The notes beneath the pieces are model-generated. The model saw nothing but the letters and a program-made list of their open reading frames with translations, did not search any database and was not told where the DNA came from. Shown in pieces: positions 24,640 through 33,543 of a DNA stretch of 64,000 bases. Every line of letters begins with the position of its first letter. The first letter of the stretch is position 1. Source of the DNA: Thermoplasmata archaeon (lineage in GTDB: Archaea; Thermoplasmatota; E2; DHVEG-1); the NCBI GenBank assembly GCA_020054495.1, contig JAHWGK010000007.1:1-64000 (forward strand). The letters are read 5' to 3'. Position numbers and translations under genes: made by a program.

Positions 24640-25272
24640 TCAATGTCTACCCCATTTACCCTTTTTCTTTTGACTTAAAACCTTATCGACAATTGTTTGC
24701 TCATCTGCTTCAACCATAGAGTTACCATCATTATTATCAGTATGCTTTTTTAAAGCTGCTTCAATTGCATCAGAATCAGCTTCAACAATAATTCTATCAG
24801 CTTCTTCTTTTTTCTCGGTTTCTAATTCATTAGACGTAGGCTCTTCAGTAGTCTGCTTATCAACTTTAGTAGAAGCATCTTCGATTTTTTTATCGGCAAT
24901 ATTATCTAAATCTTCAGTTTTAATGTCTCCATCTGTTACTTCAAAGATTGCTGATTCGTCTGGTTTTTCCAATGGTAGCATATCAATAGGTTTTTTCTCA
25001 TCATCCTTTGGTTGAATCTCAGTTGTTAGTTTTTTTTCTTCTGGCTTTGGAATAGTTTTGTTAGGAGGGCTATAATCTGCATCTATTGGCATAAGTTCAA
25101 ATGCTTCGTCTATCAAATCTTTCTCTCTTTCCGTCGGCATCCAGAAATAGCTATTTTTATCTTTAGAAACATTGGGTGCTTTTTCATCAAAATGAGCCAT
25201 TATCAATAGTTTACCAGAAGTCTTATCCCTACAAACTTCAAGTTTTATGTTAATCATATCATCCATAGTCAT
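24640..25272 (-). CDS. hypothetical acidic protein
   Basis: A protein of 210 aa. Residues 8-70 look folded (EVCRDKTSGKLLIMAHFD, YFWMPTEREKDLIDEAFELM). The rest is low-complexity, rich in Glu, Asp, Lys and Thr, with repeated EADSDAIE/EADEQTIV phrases near the end, and finishes with a basic tail (KKKGKWGRH). No signal or membrane segment. I do not recognise it. The start could also be ATG 25266. Confidence 0.6.
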   Translation of the reverse strand: MTMDDMINIKLEVCRDKTSGKLLIMAHFDEKAPNVSKDKNSYFWMPTEREKDLIDEAFELMPIDADYSPPNKTIPKPEEKKLTTEIQPKDDEKKPIDMLPLEKPDESAIFEVTDGDIKTEDLDNIADKKIEDASTKVDKQTTEEPTSNELETEKKEEADRIIVEADSDAIEAALKKHTDNNDGNSMVEADEQTIVDKVLSQKKKGKWGRH

Positions 25273-25373
25273 ATTATCCTATCTCTCCTATCCAAAAGAT
25301 GAATATATTATTAGAACTTATACTTTTCTCAAAAAATAAAAAAGGGAAAAAAAATCAAAATAGAAATTATTCC

Positions 25374-25490
25374 TCATATGTTTGATTTTGATAATATTAC
25401 ACAAACACCAGTAGTATAGAGGCCAGGAGCTCCATTATTAATACTAAGGCTTTTTATTTCCGCCTCTGGAGCCGCGAAGACAGGTTGCAT
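25374..25490 (-). CDS. possible 38-aa small protein
   Basis: The ORF starts MQPVFAAPEAEIKSL and ends CVILSKSNI. A weak SD (AGGA) lies 11 nt upstream and a TATA-like CTTAAATATAC lies about 60 bp upstream, behind a CATAGG-N9-CCTATG inverted repeat (25528-25548). The GC content is a little higher than its surroundings. It is the only candidate gene in the gap 25273-25596. Confidence 0.35.
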   Translation of the reverse strand: MQPVFAAPEAEIKSLSINNGAPGLYTTGVCVILSKSNI

Positions 25491-25596
25491 ATTTGTTTTT
25501 TCCTAAGATGGGATTGACCAGAGGGTCATAGGTATTTTCTGCCTATGTGTATATTTAAGGGTTTTTGGGAAAAATGACAAAATGGAAAAAAGACAC

Positions 25597-26862
25597 TCAA
25601 TAAACAACTATACCATCCAAATGCTGACATTTCGTAATTATTTTGTCGCGTAAATTAGTATTACATTCAATAGAAATTATCACATGATAATCATATGAAA
25701 TATCTAATACATGGGCTTTTTCATAAATCCATGATATAAACGACTGAGTATTCTTGTTAACCTTCAATTTTAACTTAAACCTTACTAACTGAGGTAGCGA
25801 TTCATGGACTAAATCCAATAACTTATCGATACCTTCTTGATTTTTAACAGAGATAGACGAAATTTTTCTATTTCTTGCCAAACCCTGTTTTTGTATATAT
25901 TCAATTCTAGCTTTAAGTCCTTGTTTAGAAATAAGATCAATTTTATTTAATATAATAATAACTGGAGAAGTTACACCTATTTCAACTAATTCATCCAAGG
26001 AAACTTTTAGTTTATTTGCAACAACTTCTTTTTCCTCGCTGATATCAACAACCAAAAGAACAACATCAGCAACTTCTATCTCCTCAAGAGTAGAATGAAA
26101 AGCATCGATGATGTATGCAGGTAGATTCTGTATGAATCCAACGGTGTCTGTCAACAAAATTGGAAAGATCTTTTTGTTGATCTTACGAGTTGTTGTAGAA
26201 AGCGTAGAAAACAATCTGCCATCAACCTCTACTTTTTCACCAGAGAGCAGATTTAATAAACTACTTTTACCAGCATTAGTATATCCCGCTAAAGAAACCA
26301 GATAAAAACCTCCTTTATGCCTGTATCGTCTACGCAACTCTCTTTCATCACGTATGCTCCTTAAGTTCTCCTTGGTTTTTTTCATCTGTCTTTTAATCAT
26401 TTCATAATAATCATCAACCTGATATTCTCCACCGGCCATAAGACCAGGATGTTCGCCTGACCTTGCACGATGGATAAGCTCACGAACAAACGGCCGTTCA
26501 TACTGAAGCCGAGCCAGTTTAACCTGAAGTTTCGCTTCTTTTCTATCTGCTCGTTCTTCAAAAATTTTGAGAATAAGTCTTGCCCGGTCAAATACGTTTA
26601 CATGTAACTTTTTTTCAAGGATAAACCATTGAGAGGGTTTAAGCTCCCCATCTACAATGACTAAATCAATTATTTTTTCAGAAGTTTCAATAAATTCTTT
26701 TATTTCGTCAACCTTACCACGCCCAATAAAACTTTTAACATCTGGATTTTCTCTGCGTTGAAAAAAAGTCTTAACAACTCTATAATTTAGAGATTCAGCT
26801 AACTCAATTATCTCAGAAACATCATCATTTAATGAAATAATTATTGCACTATTATCATTCAT
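25597..26862 (-). CDS. hflX: GTPase HflX
   Basis: A protein of 421 aa. The N-terminal HflX domain has ENPDVKSFIGRGKVDEI and INVFDRARLIL; the G domain has G1 GYTNAGKSSLL, G3 DTVGFIQNLP and G4 LNKIDL. The coiled segment GEHPGLMAGGEYQVD is typical. HflX binds the large ribosomal subunit and can split stalled ribosomes; it may also bind ATP. It stands alone, with no SD evident. Confidence 0.93.
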   Translation of the reverse strand: MNDNSAIIISLNDDVSEIIELAESLNYRVVKTFFQRRENPDVKSFIGRGKVDEIKEFIETSEKIIDLVIVDGELKPSQWFILEKKLHVNVFDRARLILKIFEERADRKEAKLQVKLARLQYERPFVRELIHRARSGEHPGLMAGGEYQVDDYYEMIKRQMKKTKENLRSIRDERELRRRYRHKGGFYLVSLAGYTNAGKSSLLNLLSGEKVEVDGRLFSTLSTTTRKINKKIFPILLTDTVGFIQNLPAYIIDAFHSTLEEIEVADVVLLVVDISEEKEVVANKLKVSLDELVEIGVTSPVIIILNKIDLISKQGLKARIEYIQKQGLARNRKISSISVKNQEGIDKLLDLVHESLPQLVRFKLKLKVNKNTQSFISWIYEKAHVLDISYDYHVIISIECNTNLRDKIITKCQHLDGIVVY

Positions 26863-27039
26863 TTTCCGTTAAACCATAGAGGTATAGCCCACTATATTTT
26901 AATAATAATTGGCAAGAATTATATCTTCGAATGGTTATTTATTTCGACAATCGCAGTTGAAAATTTCGATAAGTTTATTTAGCATGATAGACAAACATAT
27001 ACATGATAGAGAATATCAAACAGAAGGGAGGTGAGATAA

Positions 27040-27267
27040 ATACGAATCAATATCGTTGGATCAGTTTCAAATAAAGAAGAAATGACAGATATAGAAACTG
27101 TTGCAAAAGTTTTTCTCATAGCAGAAAGAATGATTGATTTGACTTATGAACTTGAACCAGAAAAAAATATATTAGAACCCCCGAAGGAACCTATAAAAAA
27201 ATTAAAAAATACTCATAATTCTTACAACGTGCATTTACCAGTTTTAACTATTAAAGGTTTTAATTGA
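27040..27267 (+). CDS. hypothetical protein starting at ATA
   Basis: A protein of 75 aa if read from ATA 27040. The first ATG (27082) would begin MTDIETVAKVF, but the frame is open upstream and encodes RINIVGSVSNKEE, an ordinary beta-strand-loop start. A perfect SD (GGAGGTGA, 27027-27034) lies 5 nt before the ATA and 47 nt before the ATG. In between there is no ATG, GTG or TTG in frame. The product has a helix (AKVFLIAERMIDLTYELE) and a Pro/Lys-rich tail. Function unknown. Confidence 0.7.
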   Translation: MRINIVGSVSNKEEMTDIETVAKVFLIAERMIDLTYELEPEKNILEPPKEPIKKLKNTHNSYNVHLPVLTIKGFN

Positions 27268-27324
27268 ATCCCCGTTAACTTTTAATTCTTTAATTCATTA
27301 TTTTACTTGTAAGGAGTCCTATTT

Positions 27325-27945
27325 GTGACCATTGAACAAATTAGAGCCGGATTTGATAATTTTAGCTATATTATTTACTGTCCAAAAAGAAAAAAAACTG
27401 CAATTGTAGATCCTGGTTATGATACTTCTAAATTACTTGAATTCATATCATCCAATACATTAGAACTGGAATACATTATACTAACTCATTATCACAGTGA
27501 TCATACTAGTGGAATTCAAAAAATTAAGAATTTCATTTCTTCATCAAGGATTGTTGCCTCAGAAGTAGATGGTTTAAAGTTAGGCGTGAAAGTCGATATA
27601 AAAGTAACAGATCGTAATCGATTAGAATTGGGAGATGTAAATTTAGATTTTTTTTTAACACCTGGTCATACTCCGGGCAGTATATGTATAATTGTTGGCA
27701 ATGAAGCATTGTTAACTGGTGATACACTATTTATTGGGGATTGCGGTAGAACAGATTTAGAAGGGGGCAACATAGCTCAGATGTTTATTACACTTCAAGA
27801 AAAAATCAAGCCTCTTCCAGATCATTTGATTGTATATCCTGGACATGATTATGGTGATAAGCCATTCGATACTTTGGGGAATCAAAAACAGATAAATAAG
27901 ACATTACTCGCCAAAAATTTAGATGATTTCTCTAAGATTCCCTAG
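27325..27945 (+). CDS. metallo-beta-lactamase fold hydrolase, glyoxalase II-like
   Basis: A protein of 206 aa. The metal motif is LTHYHSDHTSG (HxHxDH), followed by TPGHTPGS, LTGDTLFIGDCGR and VYPGHDYG, giving all the usual ligands. The length suits the small GloB/persulfide dioxygenase-like group. It starts at GTG 27325 behind the SD AAGGAG. It acts on a thioester or related substrate in the cytosol; the exact one is unknown. Confidence 0.88.
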   Translation: MTIEQIRAGFDNFSYIIYCPKRKKTAIVDPGYDTSKLLEFISSNTLELEYIILTHYHSDHTSGIQKIKNFISSSRIVASEVDGLKLGVKVDIKVTDRNRLELGDVNLDFFLTPGHTPGSICIIVGNEALLTGDTLFIGDCGRTDLEGGNIAQMFITLQEKIKPLPDHLIVYPGHDYGDKPFDTLGNQKQINKTLLAKNLDDFSKIP

Positions 27946-28000
27946 GTTTTTATTAAAATTACAAAAGTATATTTATTCAATCTTATTTACTAAAAACTGT

Positions 28001-28870
28001 ATGGATTATAATTGGTTGTTTAATAAAGATAAGAATGAACTTGAAAAATTCCGCAAGGAGTATAATAAGAAAAATAAGGATTCTCTAAATAAGAAACTCT
28101 TTATTTTTGATCAGGATGGAACTCTTTATATCGATAACAACCTTTTAAATGGTGCAACAGAATTTATTAAATATTTAAATCTAAAAGGTAAAAAAATTAT
28201 CTTTATTTCAAATAATTCGTCTAGGAGTACTTTGGCTTATAAAAAAAAATTATCTAATTTATTAGGTATAAGCATCAATCAAGATCAGATATATACTTCA
28301 ACTTTGGCTACTATTGCATATTTAAAATCCAAGAAAATATCAAAAATATATTCTATTGGAACTGCTGAATTTAATGAAGAATTAATAAGCCATGGATTTG
28401 AATTAACCGATAAGAACCCAAATCTAATCGTTCTTGCTTTTGATACATCTCTAAACTATCAAAAATTAAAAAAAGCCTGCTTACTCATTCAGAATGGAGT
28501 AGAATATGTCGCAACTCATCCAGATAAAGTATGTCCGACTTTAGAAGGTTTTATCCCAGATATAGGATCTTTTATAGCATTAATTAAAACTGCAACAAAC
28601 AAAGAACCCCAAAATATTTTTGGAAAACCTAACCCTGAATTGATTAACTCCCTTCTAAAAAAATTTGAAATAAAACCTCAAGAAGCAATTATTTTTGGTG
28701 ATCGTTTATATACAGATATAAAAATGGGTAAGAATTCCAATACATCAACTGCGTTAATGTTAACAGGTGAGTCAAAAATTAAAGATTTACTCAAATATGA
28801 AATATTCCCTGATTTTATATTTCAGGACTTGAATGAGGCATTATATCTTTTACAATCATTAGATAAATAA
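28001..28870 (+). CDS. HAD phosphatase, NagD/PGP-like
   Basis: A protein of 289 aa. Motif I is FIFDQDGTLYID, motif II is FISNNSSRS, the lysine region lies in NIFGKPNPEL and motif IV is IFGDRLYTDIKMGKN. The large cap between motifs II and III is of the NagD type (HAD-IIA). It probably removes phosphate from sugar or nucleotide phosphates. ATG 28001 is used because the upstream frame gives no fold. Confidence 0.85.
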   Translation: MDYNWLFNKDKNELEKFRKEYNKKNKDSLNKKLFIFDQDGTLYIDNNLLNGATEFIKYLNLKGKKIIFISNNSSRSTLAYKKKLSNLLGISINQDQIYTSTLATIAYLKSKKISKIYSIGTAEFNEELISHGFELTDKNPNLIVLAFDTSLNYQKLKKACLLIQNGVEYVATHPDKVCPTLEGFIPDIGSFIALIKTATNKEPQNIFGKPNPELINSLLKKFEIKPQEAIIFGDRLYTDIKMGKNSNTSTALMLTGESKIKDLLKYEIFPDFIFQDLNEALYLLQSLDK

Positions 28871-29386
28871 TTATTCCTCTTTAAATAAATCTCTACCATT
28901 GTAAATATACTGAGCCCCAGATATTATTGTTAATATTACAGCTATAAGCATGACGATTAGATAGTAAGGTAGTTCTAAAAGAGCAAAGATAACTGCAAGA
29001 ATTTGTGATTGTGTTTTTAATTTCGCTAAATTGGAAGCAGCAACAACAACTCCTTTTGAAGCAGCCACAATGCGGAATCCTGAAATTACAAACTCTCTAA
29101 AAATAATTATAATTACCATCCAACCAGGAATTGTTTGGGTTGATACCAAATATACAAAAACGCTTATTACAAGTATTTTATCAACTAAAGGATCTATAAA
29201 TTTTCCAAAATCCGTAATCAAATTTCTACTTCTAGCAATGTAGCCATCTATAGCATCTGTTACGGATGCGATTATAAAAATGATAGTAGCAATATAAATT
29301 CTATATTCTAAATTTGAATACAGAATTAAAAGAATGATAGGTATTAGTAATAACCTAAAAAAGGATAATTTGTTGGGTAAATTCAT
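28871..29386 (-). CDS. CDP-alcohol phosphatidyltransferase (PgsA-like)
   Basis: A protein of 171 aa with several membrane helices. The signature D-x2-D-G-x2-A-R-x8-G-x3-D-x3-D is complete in DAIDGYIARSRN followed by FGKFIDPLVDK. The enzyme joins a CDP-activated lipid to an alcohol. In archaea this family makes archaetidylglycerol-, archaetidylserine- or archaetidylinositol-phosphates; the head group cannot be told here. Its stop abuts the end of the convergent HAD gene. Confidence 0.88.
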   Translation of the reverse strand: MNLPNKLSFFRLLLIPIILLILYSNLEYRIYIATIIFIIASVTDAIDGYIARSRNLITDFGKFIDPLVDKILVISVFVYLVSTQTIPGWMVIIIIFREFVISGFRIVAASKGVVVAASNLAKLKTQSQILAVIFALLELPYYLIVMLIAVILTIISGAQYIYNGRDLFKEE

Positions 29387-29518
29387 ATTTATAAATATTA
29401 ATTAGGGTTTAAATAATTTTATTGAAAAATCAAATCAAATAAGATATTATTTTTAATTTTTGTTTTTTAAAAAAATATTATATAATCCTAAATTCTTTTG
29501 TTTAAGGTTGATTTATTT

Positions 29519-30760
29519 ATGAACTCAGAAAAAATATCAGATAATACAAGTTGGGATTCTTTATTAGATGATAAATACCATAAACAACGATTTGATAAAA
29601 AAAAGCTTGATTCGCTAAAAATTAGGCCCTATAAAAATATTAAAATTTTTACTATAATATATGATAAAGTTTTTCTTAGTTTAGATGAAAAAATTGGCAA
29701 ATATAAAAGAATATTTTTGGTATCTTTATTGTTATTTTCAATCATTCCAGCTATAACATTTTTTATATCCTCATCGATTGAAAATACCTTATATCTTCCA
29801 GGTAATAATGATGGTTTTTTGGAGGACTATGTTGATTGGACTCATTTATTAGTTTTTGGTTTGGTTATTTTTGCAATTAAATATTTTTATGATAAGACGT
29901 CAGTTTTTTTTATAGAAATTGTGAACACTATAAAAAGGGAAAAATGTAGTCTAGCAGATTATAAAAAATTAAAAGATGATTCGGAAAAAAAATTCCAGAT
30001 AAGAAAAAAAAGCATTAAAGATATAAAATTATATTTAATATTAGTTCTAGGAGGTTCAATATTATTTTTTATGTTTACTTTTTATTCACAGATCAATAGG
30101 TCATATGACATTTGGCATTCTTTTAACTATCCACTAGGTCTCTTTTTTTATGCGATTTTAAACTTTATTACTTTTGTAATTATTTTACCAATAATTATCT
30201 ACCATTTTTTTGTTACCGTGGGTATTATAAAAAATTTTACAAAAACATTTACAGAAAAAAATGCATTATTAATTAGACCCTACAACACAGAAAACGCAGC
30301 AGGATTTGGTATTTGTGGGGAAATCGCTTTATCCTTGTATTTGATTACATTAATTCCTATCATTTTTATTATACTAGGAATTTTAAGACAAATTATTTTT
30401 ACTTCAGAAAAGGAGTTTGCTTTTATAGTATTTATTCCCATATATATAATAGGATTAATTATCATATTTCTCTATCCAATTATTACAGTTCACAAAGCTA
30501 TGAAAAGGACAAAAGAACTGGAACTACAAGGAGTAAGACATATTTATGATAAAAATTATAGGCAACTTATAAATTTTAAAAAATCTAAAAATTTAAATGA
30601 TGAAACTGTAACGTTAGAAAAACTTGAAAAACTGGGATTAGTTCTTAATGATTTTTCTAATATAAACGAATGGCCAATTAATTTACAAACAGCTAGACTT
30701 TACATTACTACAATTATAGTACCAATAGCAATATTCATATATCAAATATTTTTCCAATAA
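29519..30760 (+). CDS. multi-pass membrane protein, unknown
   Basis: A protein of 413 aa with about seven hydrophobic segments (for example IFLVSLLLFSIIPAITFF, LLVFGLVIFAI, LYLILVLGGSILFFMF, ILNFITFVIILPIIIY, ISLYLITLIPIIF-like, FIVFIPIYIIGLI, and a last helix at the C-terminus). Cytosolic loops are Lys-rich. No catalytic motif is visible. ATG 29519 is preferred to 29498, as the first seven residues look like leader. Confidence 0.65.
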   Translation: MNSEKISDNTSWDSLLDDKYHKQRFDKKKLDSLKIRPYKNIKIFTIIYDKVFLSLDEKIGKYKRIFLVSLLLFSIIPAITFFISSSIENTLYLPGNNDGFLEDYVDWTHLLVFGLVIFAIKYFYDKTSVFFIEIVNTIKREKCSLADYKKLKDDSEKKFQIRKKSIKDIKLYLILVLGGSILFFMFTFYSQINRSYDIWHSFNYPLGLFFYAILNFITFVIILPIIIYHFFVTVGIIKNFTKTFTEKNALLIRPYNTENAAGFGICGEIALSLYLITLIPIIFIILGILRQIIFTSEKEFAFIVFIPIYIIGLIIIFLYPIITVHKAMKRTKELELQGVRHIYDKNYRQLINFKKSKNLNDETVTLEKLEKLGLVLNDFSNINEWPINLQTARLYITTIIVPIAIFIYQIFFQ

Positions 30761-30789
30761 TAAAAAAAAATTTAATATTTAAAACAGGT

Positions 30790-31647
30790 TTATTTTTTAG
30801 ACAAAAAATACATTGAAAAATAAAATAATGAAAAACTTATTAAAAATAAAAATAAACCTTTTAATGTATTACAATTCCAATAATCATTATTTGTAATACC
30901 TCCGGTTATAAGGAAAAAAAATTCATCAATTATTAAACCAATTCCTATGCCAATAGACATTAAGAGAAGATGAAATAATTTTTTATTTAGTTTTAAACCA
31001 TAAAATACAATAACTGTAATTATTAAAAATAAAAGAAGCATTGTTCCAATAAAAAGATGGTGAATTTCATAACCAAATAATAAAAATGAAACTTCTGGAA
31101 TTAAAAATACATATACTCTTGAAATAATTATTATCAATATAATCGTAAAATATACTAAAAATAAATGTTTAATATTAGAGATAAGTAATAATTTGTTATC
31201 ATTTTTTAAATTACTATTGACTAATTTTTTGATTCTTTTATTATTCTTTAAAAAAGAGAGTAAAAATACATAAAAAGAAAAACAGATTAAAAGGATTATC
31301 ATACCAAAATATGATGGGAACTCCCAATAGCCTTGCCCGGTTTTTTCTTTTACTATTAGAAACACATATTGATCAATTATTAAACCTATGCTAAAAGTTA
31401 ACAAAATATCTTTAAATAAATTACTTTTGTTTTTAAATAAATTAAAAAGAGTCATCAAACAAATAAAAATCAGCAAAATAACTCCAAAATAAAAATGTTG
31501 AAAAGGTTCAATTTGAAAAATATTAGTTATAATCCAATTTATAATCCTAATAAAAATTATTATTGTAATTAGAGTGATAATAAAAAATGAGTTAAATGAT
31601 AATAAATCAGTTCTTAATAGTCTAGATCTATAATTATCTAAAACCAA
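30790..31647 (-). CDS. multi-pass membrane protein, unknown
   Basis: A protein of 285 aa with about eight membrane segments in what looks like two similar halves: each half contains GIGLIIDEFFFLITG-like or SIGLIIDQYVFLIV phrases followed by a WEFP/YWNC turn. The internal repeat suggests duplication. TTG 31647 is the start, with GAGG upstream, and it overlaps the end of the AK6 gene by 10 bp. I do not recognise the family. Confidence 0.65.
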   Translation of the reverse strand: MVLDNYRSRLLRTDLLSFNSFFIITLITIIIFIRIINWIITNIFQIEPFQHFYFGVILLIFICLMTLFNLFKNKSNLFKDILLTFSIGLIIDQYVFLIVKEKTGQGYWEFPSYFGMIILLICFSFYVFLLSFLKNNKRIKKLVNSNLKNDNKLLLISNIKHLFLVYFTIILIIIISRVYVFLIPEVSFLLFGYEIHHLFIGTMLLLFLIITVIVFYGLKLNKKLFHLLLMSIGIGIGLIIDEFFFLITGGITNNDYWNCNTLKGLFLFLISFSLFYFSMYFLSKK

Positions 31648-32186
31648 TTAAAAACCTCTTCAGACCAATCAATTTTACCCATGTTATATTTTTTCATATT
31701 TTTAAATTTGTTATTAATTATTTCTATAATGGAGGACGCTACAGCATCAATTGATTTACTTGTAGTATCTATCTCAAAAATGTTATTCTTAGGATGAATC
31801 TCTACAGCCTCACAAAGGATAATATCAAGAAGTTCTGCCTCAAGATTCTCCTTTATTTTTTTTGCGTTCCATCCCTTTTTAGAAAGGTTTTTTCTAAGCT
31901 CAGCAGGATGACACCTAAGGACAATGACCTTATCAACATTTTTTAAAAGATGAGAGAGATGTCCTTCGATAAAAACAATGTTTTTTCCAATGTAGTTTTT
32001 TTTTATATGCTCATTAAATTTTTCAACATCTACAATCATAGAATCTCTTTTTTCATCTCTTCCGATTAAAAAAATTTTTTCACATGCAACCTTGTTTAAA
32101 TCAATTACTTCAAACCCATTTTTCTGTAAAATTTTAGAAATAGAGGTTTTTCCAGTCCCAGGTGTACCAGTAATTGCAATAATCAT
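31638..32186 (-). CDS. AK6/Fap7-type nucleoside-phosphate kinase
   Basis: A protein of 182 aa. The P-loop is GTPGTGKTS; FIEGHLSHLL and VLRCHPAELRKNL mark the AK6/Fap7 family, and the lid is short. In eukaryotes and archaea this protein acts in 18S/16S rRNA end maturation with uS11 and has adenylate kinase activity. It lies just downstream of glyA (4 bp), so the two are co-transcribed. Confidence 0.9.
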   Translation of the reverse strand: MIIAITGTPGTGKTSISKILQKNGFEVIDLNKVACEKIFLIGRDEKRDSMIVDVEKFNEHIKKNYIGKNIVFIEGHLSHLLKNVDKVIVLRCHPAELRKNLSKKGWNAKKIKENLEAELLDIILCEAVEIHPKNNIFEIDTTSKSIDAVASSIIEIINNKFKNMKKYNMGKIDWSEEVFNWF

Positions 32187-32190
32187 GATT

Positions 32191-33486
32191 CTATATCAAC
32201 TCATGATAATCATATCCACGGAATCCTTCTTTAAAGCAGTAATATAATTCCTGGAAATCCTTTCTAAATTCTTTGACATCTGCTTTTATTCTCTTCGGAT
32301 CCTTATTATCTATAAGCGCTCTTTTATAGAATTCAGCTATTTCATCCATTTCCTTTTCTTTCATACCAAGTCTTGTAAGTTCAGGTGTCCCGAGCCTTAA
32401 CCCGGATGGGTTTAACGGATCTTTATCCCCAGGTATTGTATTCATATTTGTTACAATGCCAGCATCTTCAAGTTTTTTAGATGCCTCCCGTCCTTTACCA
32501 GGACCAATTGAAAGTAAAATCTGATGAGATTTAGTGAAGCCTAGTTTCTCACCAAATACTTTGAATCCTTTTTCATGAAGTGATTGAGCGAAGCTTTGTG
32601 CATTTTTTATAATCTGCTTGGCATATGCTTCACCAAATTCCAGATGCTCAGCAAATGCAATTGCCTTTGCTGCAACATGATGAAGATGATATGAAGATGT
32701 AACCCCCGGAAATACCCCAAAACCGAGTTTCCTCAAAAATGATTTATCTTCATCTGTATCCCCATCAGGATCTGAAACAATCATTCCACCCTGCGGACCG
32801 GGGAGAGTCTTATGAGTACTGCCACTCATCACATCTGCGCCATCTCTCAATGGATCCTGAAATTGTTTACCTCCAATAAGACCCAAAACATGCGCAGCAT
32901 CATAAACAAGATATGCACCTACATCATGTGCGGCCTCTGCAAGTTCTTTAATCGGACTTGGAAACAGAAAAACAGATCGCCCATTCAAAGCAAGCTTTGG
33001 TTTAACTTTTTTAATAAGTTTTATAGCACCATCAACGTCAATATTCATTTCTTCATCACTAAACGGATAGGATAAAAGATTTATACCTCTAACACCAGCA
33101 GCCCCCCACTTACCAAAAGAGATATGAGCACCATTAGCAAGATCTAAAACAGTTGCGGTCTCACCTGGCTTCATCAATGCTTTTAAAATCGCCATATTAG
33201 CAGTTGTTCCCGCAGTCGGTCTGACATCAGCGTAACTGCATTTAAAAAGTTTCTTTGCAAGTTCCATTGCTTTTTCTTCAACACGGTCAAAAAAAGTGCA
33301 ACCCTCATAGTATCTATGTCCAGGTGTACCTTCTGCATATCTACCATGAAAATCACTAATCAACATTTCTCGACAAAGCGGTGAAAGCACATTTTCACTT
33401 GCAATCATTGGGAGGGAATTAGAAAAAAACTCATTGTTTTTCTTTGCCTGTTTTCTGATATATTCAACCTCGTTGTACCAACTCAT
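32191..33486 (-). CDS. glyA: serine hydroxymethyltransferase
   Basis: A protein of 431 aa. Visible are LPMIASENVLSPLC, GRYAEGTPGHRYYEGC, VYDAAHVLGLI and the PLP lysine in GSTHKTLPGPQGG. It interconverts serine and glycine with a tetrahydropterin carrier, feeding one-carbon units. The archaeal pattern (short C-terminal part ending YDYHELI) is clear. ATG 33486 is used rather than GTG 33495. First gene of the glyA-AK6-membrane protein unit. Confidence 0.95.
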   Translation of the reverse strand: MSWYNEVEYIRKQAKKNNEFFSNSLPMIASENVLSPLCREMLISDFHGRYAEGTPGHRYYEGCTFFDRVEEKAMELAKKLFKCSYADVRPTAGTTANMAILKALMKPGETATVLDLANGAHISFGKWGAAGVRGINLLSYPFSDEEMNIDVDGAIKLIKKVKPKLALNGRSVFLFPSPIKELAEAAHDVGAYLVYDAAHVLGLIGGKQFQDPLRDGADVMSGSTHKTLPGPQGGMIVSDPDGDTDEDKSFLRKLGFGVFPGVTSSYHLHHVAAKAIAFAEHLEFGEAYAKQIIKNAQSFAQSLHEKGFKVFGEKLGFTKSHQILLSIGPGKGREASKKLEDAGIVTNMNTIPGDKDPLNPSGLRLGTPELTRLGMKEKEMDEIAEFYKRALIDNKDPKRIKADVKEFRKDFQELYYCFKEGFRGYDYHELI

Positions 33487-33543
33487 AAGAACCACTCAAA
33501 AGCTATATCTAAAATACTCATAAAAAGGTAATGGAAATATAAT

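Noticed and set aside
25410-25490. Possible tRNA or structured RNA (AGAGGC/GCCTCT arms)
   Set aside because: No T arm, no anticodon arm and only a 6-bp pair; kept only as a weak small ORF on the minus strand.
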